A stretch of DNA of 64,000 nt from Paenibacillus aestuarii. Lineage in GTDB: Bacteria; Bacillota; Bacilli; Paenibacillales; NBRC-103111. The notes under the pieces are model-generated. The model had not been told where the DNA came from, ran no database searches, and saw nothing but the letters and a program-made list of their open reading frames with translations. The position numbers and the translations under genes were made by a program. Positions 8,503 through 17,008 of the stretch are shown piece by piece. The stretch lies in NCBI RefSeq assembly GCF_027789125.1, contig NZ_JAQFVF010000092.1:1-64000 (forward strand), given 5' to 3'. The number at the start of each line of letters is the position of its first letter. Position 1 is the stretch's first letter.

Positions 8503-9630
8503 TTATGACAGCTCGGACAATGCGACGTACGGCATATTCAGCGCTTCGGCGACGGCCGGATGCGTAATGTGCCCTTTGTACGTATTGACGCCGAGCTGCA
8601 GCGGCTGATTGCCGGCGACGGCCGCTTGCACCCCCTTGCCGGCCAATTCTAGAGCATAAGGCATCGTCACGTTCGTCAGCGCCAGCGTCGACGTGCGCGG
8701 GACGGCCCCCGGCATATTGGCAACGGCGTAGTGCAGCACGCCATGCTTCTCGTAGACGGGATCGCTATGCGTCGTGACCCGATCGATCGTCTCGATCGAG
8801 CCGCCCTGGTCGACGGCGACATCGACGATGACCGAGCCCGGCTTCATCGTCTCAACCATCGTGCTGGTCACCAGGCGAGGCGCTCGTGCGCCCGGGATCA
8901 GCACAGCGCCGATCAAGAGATCCGCCTTCTGCACCGCATGGGCGATGTTATGCGGGGTCGACATCAGCGTGCGCAGCCGACCGCCAAAAATATCGTCCAG
9001 CGCCCGCATGCGGTCTGCGCTGCGCTCGATCACGACCACATTGGCGCCTAGCCCTAGCGCCATTTTGGCAGCGTTCGTGCCGACAATGCCCCCGCCGAGA
9101 ATGATCACATCAGCCGGCGGAACACCCGGCACGCCGCCGAGCAGAATGCCGCGCCCGCCGTAGTACTTCTCGAGGAAATGCGCCCCGATCTGCACGGACA
9201 TGCGGCCGGCCACTTCGCTCATCGGCGTCAGCAGCGGCAGACTTCCATTCGCCAATTGAATCGTCTCATAGGCGATGCCGGTGACGCCGCTGCTCATGAG
9301 CTGCGCCGCCAAATCGCCGGCGGCCGCTAAATGAAGGTACGTGAAGAGCACCAGCCCTTCCCGAAAGTAGCCGAACTCGCTCGGCAAAGGCTCCTTGACT
9401 TTCATGATCATGCTGCTTTGCGCCCATACATCAGCAGCGCTACCCAGAATGACCGCCCCTTCTTTGCTATAATCGTCATCGCTGAACCCGCTGCCGACGC
9501 CAGCGCCGGCCTCGATTAGCACCTGATGGCCTGCCATGCGCAGCATGCCCGCACCGCCAGGTGTTAGGGCCACGCGGTTTTCGTTATTTTTGATTTCCTT
9601 CGGTACGCCAATCACACTTTGTTGAGACAT
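8503..9630 (-). CDS. ald: Alanine dehydrogenase
   Basis: The 375-residue NAD-dependent enzyme deaminates L-alanine to pyruvate and ammonia and feeds alanine carbon into metabolism during sporulation and germination. The N-terminal [17 protein letters not shown] is the family signature, and the NAD-binding Rossmann motif is [15 protein letters not shown] (about residues 167-181). The start at 9630 ([12 protein letters not shown]) has AGAAGGG upstream and is preferred to an extension beginning eight codons earlier. It is inserted between fur and the DUF4227 gene. Confidence 0.95.
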   Translation of the reverse strand: MSQQSVIGVPKEIKNNENRVALTPGGAGMLRMAGHQVLIEAGAGVGSGFSDDDYSKEGAVILGSAADVWAQSSMIMKVKEPLPSEFGYFREGLVLFTYLHLAAAGDLAAQLMSSGVTGIAYETIQLANGSLPLLTPMSEVAGRMSVQIGAHFLEKYYGGRGILLGGVPGVPPADVIILGGGIVGTNAAKMALGLGANVVVIERSADRMRALDDIFGGRLRTLMSTPHNIAHAVQKADLLIGAVLIPGARAPRLVTSTMVETMKPGSVIVDVAVDQGGSIETIDRVTTHSDPVYEKHGVLHYAVANMPGAVPRTSTLALTNVTMPYALELAGKGVQAAVAGNQPLQLGVNTYKGHITHPAVAEALNMPYVALSELS

Positions 9631-9743
9631 ATCGATTCCCTTCTTCCACATCAAGAATGATAGTCATAAGGTGCCATGCTTTGAGTCAGATTATGTGCGT
9701 GCACACAGCTCTGTCCTCCTCTTACATCTTATGGGGAAATAAC

Positions 9744-9783
9744 AAAAATGCCTGTATGCGCACCAGCGTATACAGGCATTTTT
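9744..9783 (-). terminator. Bidirectional-type terminator after fur
   Basis: Near-perfect stem AAAAATGCCTGTAT / ATACAGGCATTTTT with a 12-nt loop at the end of fur. A-rich and T-rich flanks on both sides mean it could work in either direction. Only the leftward use has a gene to serve. Confidence 0.9.
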
Positions 9784-9800
9784 CTTGTATGAACAGCTTC

Positions 9801-10286
9801 TTATTCAGACGCTGTTGTTTTGGATTTATCCAATGATTCCGGCTTCCCTCTATCGTTACAGCGATGGCAGATGCCTTGAAAATCAAGCCGATGATCCAAC
9901 ACTTGAAAATGAAAATCCCGCTCCAGCCTTTCTTCGAGCGGACCAAGCCAATCTTCCATAATTTCATCTACGGCTCCGCATTGCACGCAAATTAAATGAT
10001 GGTGATGATGGCGCGTGTTGTCGCCACGCAGATCGTAGCGGGCCACGCCGTCGCCAAAGTTCATCTTCTCCAGAACATGCAGCTCGCTTAAAAGCTCCAG
10101 CGTCCGATACACGGTAGCCAAACCAATCTCAGGCGCCTTATCCTTCACGAGCATAAACACATCTTCAGCACTCAAGTGATCTTCTTCATTTTCAAGTAAT
10201 ACTCGCACTGTCGCTTCCCGTTGAGGGGTTAGCTTGTACCCTTGGGATTGCAGCTGCTGCTTAATCTTCTCGATTCTTGCTTCCAT
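9801..10286 (-). CDS. fur: Ferric uptake regulator family protein Fur
   Basis: The 161-residue metalloregulator has an N-terminal winged helix (about 10-85), a histidine-rich stretch TRHHHHHL as metal ligands, and two CxxC motifs (CVQCG and CHRCN) for structural zinc. Position beside spoIIM and the xerD cluster supports Fur rather than the paralogues PerR or Zur. The start at 10286 has GGGGGAGG upstream. A strong SigA-type promoter with a PerR-box-like sequence lies upstream. Confidence 0.93.
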   Translation of the reverse strand: MEARIEKIKQQLQSQGYKLTPQREATVRVLLENEEDHLSAEDVFMLVKDKAPEIGLATVYRTLELLSELHVLEKMNFGDGVARYDLRGDNTRHHHHHLICVQCGAVDEIMEDWLGPLEERLERDFHFQVLDHRLDFQGICHRCNDRGKPESLDKSKTTASE

Positions 10287-10339
10287 ACTCCTCCCCCTCA
10301 AACCGGCGGGCATTAGAGCCCAAATGTAGCACTTTATTC

Positions 10340-10369
10340 ATTATAGGGGGAGTTTGCCGACAAAGTCAA
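10340..10369 (-). promoter_or_regulatory. SigA-type promoter of fur, PerR-box-like overlap
   Basis: Minus strand TTGACT (10364-10369), an 18-nt spacer, then a perfect TATAAT (10340-10345). The bases around the -10, CTATAATGAATAAAG, match the PerR box TTATAATNATTATAA at 10 of 14 positions. Bacillus fur is known to be PerR-regulated, so autoregulation or peroxide control is plausible. Confidence 0.7.
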
Positions 10370-10387
10370 CAGAACCTGCATGGAACG

Positions 10388-11029
10388 TTAGCCGTAGAAC
10401 GCCATCAACATCGGGGTGACCCACTTCATCATCAGCTGGGAAATATAGCCTTCCCAGAACGCGGCGCCGAGCAGAAAGGCGCCCATCAACAGCGTAATCG
10501 TCGTATAACGCATAAACGGTTGATACATCGACCCATTGCGGCTCATGAAACGGTGTTTAATGACAAATATGGAAAAAGCCATAGCGGCGACACTGCAAAA
10601 TAAGATGGCCGGAATCACGATCAGATTCTGCGGCGCCACGGAAACAAGCGCAAACAGCATGCCTTTCCATGACATCTGGCCGACCAGGTAGCCTACCGTA
10701 AAGCCGATCAAAACGCCCTTGAGGAAATCCAAAACGAGGATCAGCGGAAGACCGATGATGGACAGCCCGAACAGCCAAATGAGCAGAATCCATTTCATAT
10801 GCATGCCGAAAGATTGTAAAAACGACTGCCTGCTGTCAAAATCCCCGCCATCATTGATTTCATGAAAGAAGCTGCCCAAATAACGCGACATCTCCTGCTT
10901 CTGCTCCAAAGAGAGCGCGTTCACCATGACCGCACCGAACACGACCCCGATCACAAAGAGCACAGCAACGAAAATAAATAGCGGCAGATTTTCCTTCATA
11001 TATTGCTTCATCGTCAGATTTCGGTTCAT
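10388..11029 (-). CDS. spoIIM: Stage II sporulation protein M
   Basis: The 213-residue polytopic membrane protein has about five transmembrane segments. SpoIIM is part of the DMP (SpoIID-SpoIIM-SpoIIP) complex, which remodels septal peptidoglycan for engulfment in the mother cell. The motifs GLPLILVLDFLKGVLIGF and SVAPQNLIVIPAIL are typical of the family. It lies between fur and the EndoQ-type gene as in Bacillus, where it is SigE-dependent. No clean SigE site could be read here. Confidence 0.93.
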   Translation of the reverse strand: MNRNLTMKQYMKENLPLFIFVAVLFVIGVVFGAVMVNALSLEQKQEMSRYLGSFFHEINDGGDFDSRQSFLQSFGMHMKWILLIWLFGLSIIGLPLILVLDFLKGVLIGFTVGYLVGQMSWKGMLFALVSVAPQNLIVIPAILFCSVAAMAFSIFVIKHRFMSRNGSMYQPFMRYTTITLLMGAFLLGAAFWEGYISQLMMKWVTPMLMAFYG

Positions 11030-11091
11030 CCCGCTGCTCCTTCCCTTTGTATAACCTATACAAAGACAAGCTTATGAAGGAACCAGCGAAT

Positions 11092-12270
11092 CTATGATTG
11101 ATTTTTCACTTTGCCGTAACGGCCGCCGCCGCCAACTTCCAGCGCCAGCTCCCCGGAACGAGCCTTGACGATATAGCCGGCAAGCTCTTCGCCGATCACG
11201 TCGGCCAGCTCCTCAGCGGACGCGCGGTGCAGGACGTTCATCTCCGTGCTGAACCGTGCGAGCAACTGAGCGCGCTTCTTCGGCCCCAAGCCGGGGATGA
11301 ACTCGAGCGGCACTTGGTAGCGATACGGCGGGCGATGCTCGGGGACAGCGGGCTCCGCCCTGTCGGCGATAGCCAGTATCCGATCCATAACGCCGCGTAC
11401 GATCTTGGTGCTGCCGCAATACAGGCAACGCTCGACCGTCGTGACGCTTTCATCGAGGATCGATTCACAATCGCCGCAGTAGGTCCGATGATATTTGCCC
11501 AGCCGTGGATTCAAGCCGTAATTGGCCAACACTTTGCGGCCATCTTCGCGTCGTAAGGCTTTCATGAATTCAGTATATGATGGCGCAGCTAACTGAATTT
11601 GGTTGTACTCCCTGCCAATTTTGGCCAGCGAATGCGCGTCTGAATTGGTCAAAATGGTGTAGCGGTCCAGCTCCGAGATGAGACCCGCCATCTCGGCATC
11701 GGCGCTGAGCCCGAGCTCCACAGCCGCAATGCCATCCAAGTCAAGCAAATGCGCCATCCGGTTTGATGCGCTGCCATAGACGCTCTTATGCGGAGTGAAA
11801 ATATGCGCGGGGATGAGAATACCACCGCGGCCGAGAACTTCTTGCTGCAGCGTTCGAGCCGGCACATAAATGCGCTGGGAGCTGAGCTCCACATTTTTCA
11901 TATGCCCCTTCATCCAGCCCGTAAAATCCTGCATAGTGGCAAGATCCGGCATATACGCCAGCAAGTGCGCCGCCCCCATGCCAGGATCCCGCACTTCAAT
12001 CTCGCTGCCCAGCAGAATGACAGTGTCCCGGTAACGAATGCCGCCGCCTTCCTGCTCGGTCATCTCGCCACGCGCGAGGTACATTTGGATCTCTTCCTGC
12101 ACCGCCGTGGAATGGCAATCAATAATACCAATAATCTCCATACCCTTGCGTTCGGATGCTTCGCTGGCAATATTGAAGAACGTCAAATCGTTAGCAGCGC
12201 TGATCTTTACAGCTTTGCCTGATTCCGTACGTCCGATATGAATGTGCAAATCGGCATAATACGCTTTCAT
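11092..12270 (-). CDS. Endonuclease Q family protein (YqxK-type)
   Basis: The 392-residue protein has an N-terminal PHP domain with the metal motif YADLHIHIGR and an internal IIGIIDCHS. A four-cysteine zinc ribbon (CGDC ... CLYCGS, about 275-300) and a C-terminal helix-hairpin-helix (IPGLGPKKRAQLL) follow. EndoQ of archaea nicks DNA 5' of deaminated bases, and Bacillus homologues have been shown to be related nucleases. The start at 12270 lies one base after the nudF stop, so it forms an operon with nudF. Confidence 0.85.
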   Translation of the reverse strand: MKAYYADLHIHIGRTESGKAVKISAANDLTFFNIASEASERKGMEIIGIIDCHSTAVQEEIQMYLARGEMTEQEGGGIRYRDTVILLGSEIEVRDPGMGAAHLLAYMPDLATMQDFTGWMKGHMKNVELSSQRIYVPARTLQQEVLGRGGILIPAHIFTPHKSVYGSASNRMAHLLDLDGIAAVELGLSADAEMAGLISELDRYTILTNSDAHSLAKIGREYNQIQLAAPSYTEFMKALRREDGRKVLANYGLNPRLGKYHRTYCGDCESILDESVTTVERCLYCGSTKIVRGVMDRILAIADRAEPAVPEHRPPYRYQVPLEFIPGLGPKKRAQLLARFSTEMNVLHRASAEELADVIGEELAGYIVKARSGELALEVGGGGRYGKVKNQS

Positions 12271-12271
12271 C

Positions 12272-12826
12272 TTAAATCTGCCCTGTAAGTTTATAGAGCT
12301 GCCAAGCATATACGGCGAGAATCGTCTTCGCGTCGCTGATTCGGCCTTCGCGAATATATTGCTGCGCCTGCTCTAACGTAATCGCTTCGCATTCCAGAAA
12401 TTCATCCTCATCCGGACGCGCCTCTCCTTTGACCAGCTGCTCGGCCACATAGAGATGAATGATTTCATCCGCAAAGCCCGGCGACGTATAGAACGAGCTG
12501 ACATGTTTCACATGCTCGGATCGGTAGCCGGTCTCCTCTTCCAGCTCGCGAAGGGCCGCTTGCAAAGGCTCTTCCCCCGGATCCAGTTTGCCTGCTGGAA
12601 TCTCAACTTGACTTTTTTCCAGCGGTTTGCGATATTGCTCCACCACGATCATCCTATCCTCCAGCAGCGGAATGACCGCTACGGCGCCAGGATGCCTAAT
12701 GATTTCCCGTGAAGCTGTCCCCCCGTTCGGCAGCTGCACCTGATCCACCTGCAGCGAAATAATTCTGCCCTTAAAAACAGATTCCGAACTTAACGTAATT
12801 TCCTCAAATTTGCGATTGGCTGTCAT
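12272..12826 (-). CDS. nudF: ADP-ribose pyrophosphatase (Nudix)
   Basis: The 184-residue Nudix hydrolase cleaves ADP-ribose to AMP and ribose-5-phosphate. The Nudix box spans about residues 79-101, with the key REL-EEE-TGY core seen in LRELEEETGY. It is divergent from mciZ and immediately upstream of the EndoQ-type gene, an arrangement shared with Bacillus. RBS AGGATTTACG precedes the ATG. Confidence 0.93.
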   Translation of the reverse strand: MTANRKFEEITLSSESVFKGRIISLQVDQVQLPNGGTASREIIRHPGAVAVIPLLEDRMIVVEQYRKPLEKSQVEIPAGKLDPGEEPLQAALRELEEETGYRSEHVKHVSSFYTSPGFADEIIHLYVAEQLVKGEARPDEDEFLECEAITLEQAQQYIREGRISDAKTILAVYAWQLYKLTGQI

Positions 12827-12847
12827 CGTAAATCCTCCTTCTCTAGC

Positions 12848-12875
12848 ATAACTTGTCCAAATATTGCATATCCAT
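12848..12875 (+). promoter_or_regulatory. Candidate SigE promoter of mciZ
   Basis: ATA (12848-12850), 16 nt, then CATATCCAT (12867-12875) fits the spaced core of SigE promoters (ATA-N16-CATA). Bacillus mciZ is SigE-dependent, which supports the reading, but the match beyond CATA is weak. Confidence 0.4.
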
Positions 12876-12914
12876 CATTATATCAAACTTCTAATAGGAA
12901 AAGAGGAACCCACT

Positions 12915-13076
12915 ATGAAATGCTATGTATCCGAGAATCAAATCCGTCTGGTAGGGAAAGCGTGGGAAATCAAACGCTATTTGCAGCAGCTGCTGACACA
13001 AGTCGGCCATGACATCAAGCTCAGCGAATATGCGCATTCCATGCAAACTCCGCAGCCGCACAGATCGCTTTCATAA
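12915..13076 (+). CDS. mciZ: Z-ring formation inhibitor MciZ
   Basis: The 53-residue peptide contains LVGKAWEI (residues 12-19), identical to the core of Bacillus MciZ (about 40 residues), which caps FtsZ filaments in the mother cell. It starts at the ATG at 12915 with AGAGGA upstream, divergent from nudF as in Bacillus. The C-terminal ~13 residues (polar, with proline and histidine) exceed the Bacillus peptide, and the coding end overlaps the 3' end of the opposite-strand DUF3866 gene by 56 bp. Confidence 0.85.
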   Translation: MKCYVSENQIRLVGKAWEIKRYLQQLLTQVGHDIKLSEYAHSMQTPQPHRSLS

Positions 13077-14130
13077 ATGCCGGGTCTTCCTCCATCCCTC
13101 TTCCCATCGAGGTAATCTTTACCGGGTACAGTCGCAAAGCCGCTTGGACCCGCTCCATCGTAATGCCGGATACAGGCACAATCCGGTGCTGCGCATAAAG
13201 CCCTTCCTCCGCTACTTGCCGCTCAAGCACCGCCTGCTCCGCTTTTGCGAGGCATGGAAGGGGCAGGATGGCCTGGCAGCGCGCCGCGAGCTTCAGTGCT
13301 GTGCGCGTATGATGGCTGATGCCGTAATGACGCGGCCGAATATCGCCAAAGCTGATGCGCGGCATCACGATCGGCATGCCTTCCAGCGCATGAACGGCAT
13401 TGACCAGCTCGCCTACTTCCAGGCCGGAGTAGCCGTAGCGCGTGCCCGTCCCTCTGATGCCCGGCCCCATCGTCACGATGCACAGATCGGCTTGCGCCGC
13501 ATGTTTGGCCGCCAGCAGTGCGCTAAATTTATTGACTGCTTCCAGTTTTCCCCCATAAGCCTGACCGTATGTAATCGTCGTATGCAGCCAGCCAAGCCGC
13601 TCGAGCACCGCCACATGTTCACTCCAAACGAGCGGAAGTGCGCCTCCGTCTGTCATGATATAGGCAATCCGCAGTTTATCCGCCTCTTTCCCCATGCGAT
13701 ATCGCAGCCAACAAAGCGCTGCCGGCAGCATGCTGTGCAACTCCCCCAACAAAACCGGCATTCCTTCTAAAGATTGATGTTCCAAAAAAAGCTCGTGATA
13801 CGGACTCGTCTGCTCTTCCACCGAACAGGCCACTCTTTGCAGCGGGGTGTAGTTCAGCTTCATCATGTGTCCTGCAGGCTTGGCATCCGCTTGTGCCAAC
13901 GGGCGGTTCAAGACGGCCGCCACAAAATGATAACCGCCTGTCCCTAGACCTAAGCGAACGGCGGATACGTTCAGCAGCACTTCATCGCCGGGAACGAGCT
14001 CGCCGCATTCCGTGTAATGCAGCGCTAGAGATGTCCCGCTGCCTGTGCTTGCCTCTTGCACGGATACGATTTGTACCCCAACACGCACCGCTACGACCGC
14101 TGTCACGACGCCTTGCTCCCAAATCACCAT
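13021..14130 (-). CDS. DUF3866 family protein
   Basis: The 369-residue protein is recognised as DUF3866, found near nudF/spoIIM in many Firmicutes and in Actinobacteria. It is cytoplasmic with no membrane segment. A glycine-rich GPGIRGTGTRYGYSG segment lies near residues 220-235. The function is unknown. The ATG at 14130 has only a weak upstream site (AAGGGG at distance). The tail overlaps mciZ on the other strand. Confidence 0.82.
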   Translation of the reverse strand: MVIWEQGVVTAVVAVRVGVQIVSVQEASTGSGTSLALHYTECGELVPGDEVLLNVSAVRLGLGTGGYHFVAAVLNRPLAQADAKPAGHMMKLNYTPLQRVACSVEEQTSPYHELFLEHQSLEGMPVLLGELHSMLPAALCWLRYRMGKEADKLRIAYIMTDGGALPLVWSEHVAVLERLGWLHTTITYGQAYGGKLEAVNKFSALLAAKHAAQADLCIVTMGPGIRGTGTRYGYSGLEVGELVNAVHALEGMPIVMPRISFGDIRPRHYGISHHTRTALKLAARCQAILPLPCLAKAEQAVLERQVAEEGLYAQHRIVPVSGITMERVQAALRLYPVKITSMGRGMEEDPAFMKAICAAAEFAWNAHIR

Positions 14131-14197
14131 AGATCAGCTCAGCCCCTTACGTCCGACGATTTAATTGAAACGTATGACGCCAAGCCTGCATTCATGC

Positions 14198-14241
14198 AAA
14201 AAAGCCGATCGTCTCCCACATACTGGAAGTCCGATCAGCTT
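14198..14241 (-). terminator. Terminator of the PepT-like gene
   Basis: Minus-strand stem AGCTGATCGG / CCGATCGTC-type arms with about 20 nt between them, ending in a TTTTTT run. It lies 15 bp after the peptidase stop. Confidence 0.75.
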
Positions 14242-14255
14242 TAGATCACTCGCTA

Positions 14256-15386
14256 TTAAACTTTTGCCGTTTCTTTCACGATGGCTACAACGAGCTCGGC
14301 CGTTTTCACCAGATCGCTGATAGCGATGTGCTCTTTGACCGTGTGGATTTCTTTATAACCTACAGCCAAGTTCACCGTAGGCACGCCCATGCCATTGAAA
14401 ATGTTCGCATCACTGCCACCGCCGGAGTGGAACGTGCGGGTAGGCAGACCGAGCGATGTCAGTGCTCTGGACGCCAGCTGCACGACAGGCGCATTGTCAT
14501 CATGCATATAGGAAGCGTACACGATTTCCGAGTTGAACTCGCAAGTCGTTTGTGCTTCGGCGGCAGCCGCTTCACATGCTTCTTTCATCGCCGCAATTTG
14601 AGCTTCCAGCTTATGCTGCACAATGCTGCGCGCTTCCGCTTCCATACGCACTTTGTCGCAGACCACATTCAGCGGGCCGACGCCGGAGAAGCTGCCGATG
14701 TTCGCTGTTGTCTCGCTATCGATGCGGCCTAGAGACATGCGTGCAACAGCCTTGCTAGCAACTTGGATGGCACTGATGCCATCTTCCGGATTCACACCGG
14801 CATGTGCGGATTTACCGTTGAAAATAATTTCGATCTCCGCTCGTCCCGGAGCAGCCGTGGCAATATCGCCGATGCTGCCGTTGGAATCGAGCGCGAAACC
14901 GAATTTTGCGCTGATCGCTTTTGGATCCATGGCGCGGGAGCCTTTCAGACCGCTTTCTTCACCGGCAGTAATGACAAATTCAATGCGCCCGTGCGGAATG
15001 TTCTGCTCTTTCAATACTTGGATCGCTTCGATCATCGCGGCAATGCCCGCTTTATCGTCACTCCCGAGAATCGTTGTGCCGTCACTACGGATATAGCCGT
15101 CTTCGCCGATCTGCGGCTTAATGCCATTGCCTGGAGCTACCGTATCCATATGGGAGGTAAACAAAATAACAGGAATCGCCGGATTCGCATCTGTAGCTTC
15201 CAGCGTGCAGATCAGATTGCCGGAACCGTGACCGCTCTTGGCCATAGAATCGTCTTCAACCACTTGTAGACCGAGTTTACTGAACTTTTCTTTCAGCACG
15301 ACGCTGATTTGCTGCTCAAATCGGGTCTCGCTGTCCACTTTCACGAGCGAAATGAATTCTTCGATAAGACGGTTCTGTTCGATCAT
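14256..15386 (-). CDS. M20-family tripeptidase-like metallopeptidase (YqjE/PepT-like)
   Basis: The 376-residue zinc peptidase is of the PepT-like class. Metal-binding and catalytic motifs in order are TSHMDTVAPGNG (His/Asp), GSDDKAG (bridging Asp), ITAGEESGLKGS (catalytic and metal Glu) and HSGGGSDANIF (C-terminal region). It resembles Bacillus YqjE, which also lies near the bkd region. It has its own terminator and faces away from prli42. Substrate is probably small peptides, not proven. Confidence 0.88.
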   Translation of the reverse strand: MIEQNRLIEEFISLVKVDSETRFEQQISVVLKEKFSKLGLQVVEDDSMAKSGHGSGNLICTLEATDANPAIPVILFTSHMDTVAPGNGIKPQIGEDGYIRSDGTTILGSDDKAGIAAMIEAIQVLKEQNIPHGRIEFVITAGEESGLKGSRAMDPKAISAKFGFALDSNGSIGDIATAAPGRAEIEIIFNGKSAHAGVNPEDGISAIQVASKAVARMSLGRIDSETTANIGSFSGVGPLNVVCDKVRMEAEARSIVQHKLEAQIAAMKEACEAAAAEAQTTCEFNSEIVYASYMHDDNAPVVQLASRALTSLGLPTRTFHSGGGSDANIFNGMGVPTVNLAVGYKEIHTVKEHIAISDLVKTAELVVAIVKETAKV

Positions 15387-15454
15387 ATACTTTCCTCCGC
15401 GATGTTTAATGAGTTACAATAACTAGTACGAGCTTAAAAAGGAGTGAAACAGCC

Positions 15455-15556
15455 GTGCAAAATAAACGTATTTTTAAAGTTGTCATCTATATCATGCTCA
15501 TTGTCATGCTGCTTTCCAGCCTCATGTTTACGGCCGGGTTATTTTTCAACCCGTAA
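15455..15556 (+). CDS. prli42: Prli42-like stressosome membrane miniprotein
   Basis: The 33-residue protein begins MQNKRIFKVVIYIMLIVMLL: a short basic N-terminus and one transmembrane helix. This matches the Prli42 family, whose Listeria member anchors the stressosome to the membrane. The start is GTG at 15455 with AAAGGAG 10 nt upstream. It ends 2 bp before the end of bkdB, which converges on it, with no terminator between. Assignment rests on the N-terminal pattern and size. No stressosome gene is in the window. Confidence 0.75.
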   Translation: MQNKRIFKVVIYIMLIVMLLSSLMFTAGLFFNP

Positions 15557-15558
15557 GC

Positions 15559-16914
15559 TTAGTAAATTTTCGTATCGAGGTTGTAGCTCTCCAGGTTCTC
15601 CTTCACGCGCTGCAGGAACCTTCCGCAGATGACGCCGTCAAGAATGCGGTGATCCAGCGACAAGCACAGGTTAACCATGGAACGGACCGCGATCATATCT
15701 TGAATCACGACAGGCTTCTTCACAATCGATTCGAAGGTCACGATAGCTGCTTGCGGGTAGTTGATGATCGGATACGATAGAATCGAACCGAAGGAGCCTG
15801 TGTTGTTAACCGTAAATGTTCCGCCGACCATATCGTTCAGCGACAGTTTCCCCGCACGCGTCTTCTTCGTCAATTCATCGATTTCTCTCGCCAGACCGGC
15901 GATATTTTTCTGATCCGCCTTCTTGATGACCGGGGTCATAACGGAGTCTTCCGTACCAACCGACAACGAAATGTTGATATCCCGCTTGACGATGATTTTG
16001 TCCACCGCCCAGACGGAGTTGATGATCGGATAGTCTTTGATCGCGTTGACCACCGCTTTCAGCATGAAAGCGAGGTACGTCAAGTTAATGCCCTCACGAC
16101 GCATAAACTCATCCTTCACTTTGTTCCGCAGCACGACGAGATTGGTCACGTCGACTTCAATCATCGTCCAGGCGTGCGGAATTTCCGTTACGCTCTGGCG
16201 CATGCGCGTCGCGATCGCATTGCGGATCGGCGTCACATCGATGAAGTGCTCATTACGCGCATCCAAGGAATGGCCTTCCGCTTCGATCAGCGGTGTCGGC
16301 GGGTTCGCCGACAAATGAATGCCGGAGCTGCGCACCGGAAGCTTCGATGGCTGCACAGTGTCCTGAGCCTGTAACGCTGCAGATGCGGGTTGCGCTGGCT
16401 GCACAGGCGCCGCTTTGGCAGCCGCATTCGCTCCGCCGGAAGCGAGGAATTGCTCGACATCTTTGCGTGTAATCCTTCCGCCTAAGCCGGTTCCGGCCAC
16501 TCGGGATAAGTCCACGTTATTGTCCTGCGCCAGCTTGTGCACAGCAGGAGAGTAACGACCTCTCATGCTCTGGTCCACTTGCACAGCCGCTACACTCTCG
16601 CCACTTGCGGCACTATGGCCACTAGAGCCTGAGCCCGCCGCTTCCGCCGCAGCATCCGCAGGCACTTCGATGAGGCAGATCGCTTCGCCTACCGCAGCGG
16701 TTTCTCCGTCGCCTACCAAAATTTTAACCAATTTGCCCTCAATCGGCGAAGGCATTTCAGTGTTTACTTTTTCCGTGAATAGCTCACACAGCACGTCATA
16801 TTGTTCAATATAATCTCCGGGCTGCTTCAGCCATTTCCCGATTGTCGCCGATACGAGGCTTTCCGCCAAATGGGGAACCGTCACCTCTTGGATTCGGTTG
16901 TTCGCTTCGTTCAT
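15559..16914 (-). CDS. bkdB: Branched-chain 2-oxoacid dehydrogenase E2 (dihydrolipoyl acyltransferase)
   Basis: The 451-residue E2 has a lipoyl domain (residues 8-85, lipoyl lysine in FTEKVNTEMPS), a low-complexity linker, a peripheral subunit-binding domain (SPAVHKLAQDNNVDLSRVAG), a second Ala/Pro/Gln linker, and a C-terminal acyltransferase domain with the catalytic DHRILDG. It makes branched acyl-CoA primers for iso/anteiso fatty acids. A 94-bp gap with a hairpin separates it from bkdAB. Confidence 0.93.
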   Translation of the reverse strand: MNEANNRIQEVTVPHLAESLVSATIGKWLKQPGDYIEQYDVLCELFTEKVNTEMPSPIEGKLVKILVGDGETAAVGEAICLIEVPADAAAEAAGSGSSGHSAASGESVAAVQVDQSMRGRYSPAVHKLAQDNNVDLSRVAGTGLGGRITRKDVEQFLASGGANAAAKAAPVQPAQPASAALQAQDTVQPSKLPVRSSGIHLSANPPTPLIEAEGHSLDARNEHFIDVTPIRNAIATRMRQSVTEIPHAWTMIEVDVTNLVVLRNKVKDEFMRREGINLTYLAFMLKAVVNAIKDYPIINSVWAVDKIIVKRDINISLSVGTEDSVMTPVIKKADQKNIAGLAREIDELTKKTRAGKLSLNDMVGGTFTVNNTGSFGSILSYPIINYPQAAIVTFESIVKKPVVIQDMIAVRSMVNLCLSLDHRILDGVICGRFLQRVKENLESYNLDTKIY

Positions 16915-16941
16915 GCGAGCACCTCCTATTCATAAGTGAAA

Positions 16942-16980
16942 CCTCTAACGAAGTCTCCATGGAGAGACTTCGTGTAGAGG
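16942..16980 (-). other. Intra-operon hairpin between bkdAB and bkdB
   Basis: CCTCTA-CGAAGTCTC pairs with GAGACTTCG-TAGAGG around CATG, giving an almost perfect stem of about 17 bp with no T-run after it. It may set mRNA processing or relative E1/E2 output. It is not a standard terminator. Confidence 0.6.
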
Positions 16981-17008
16981 CTGCTTAGCGTGTTGTTCTA
17001 CGCTTGAT

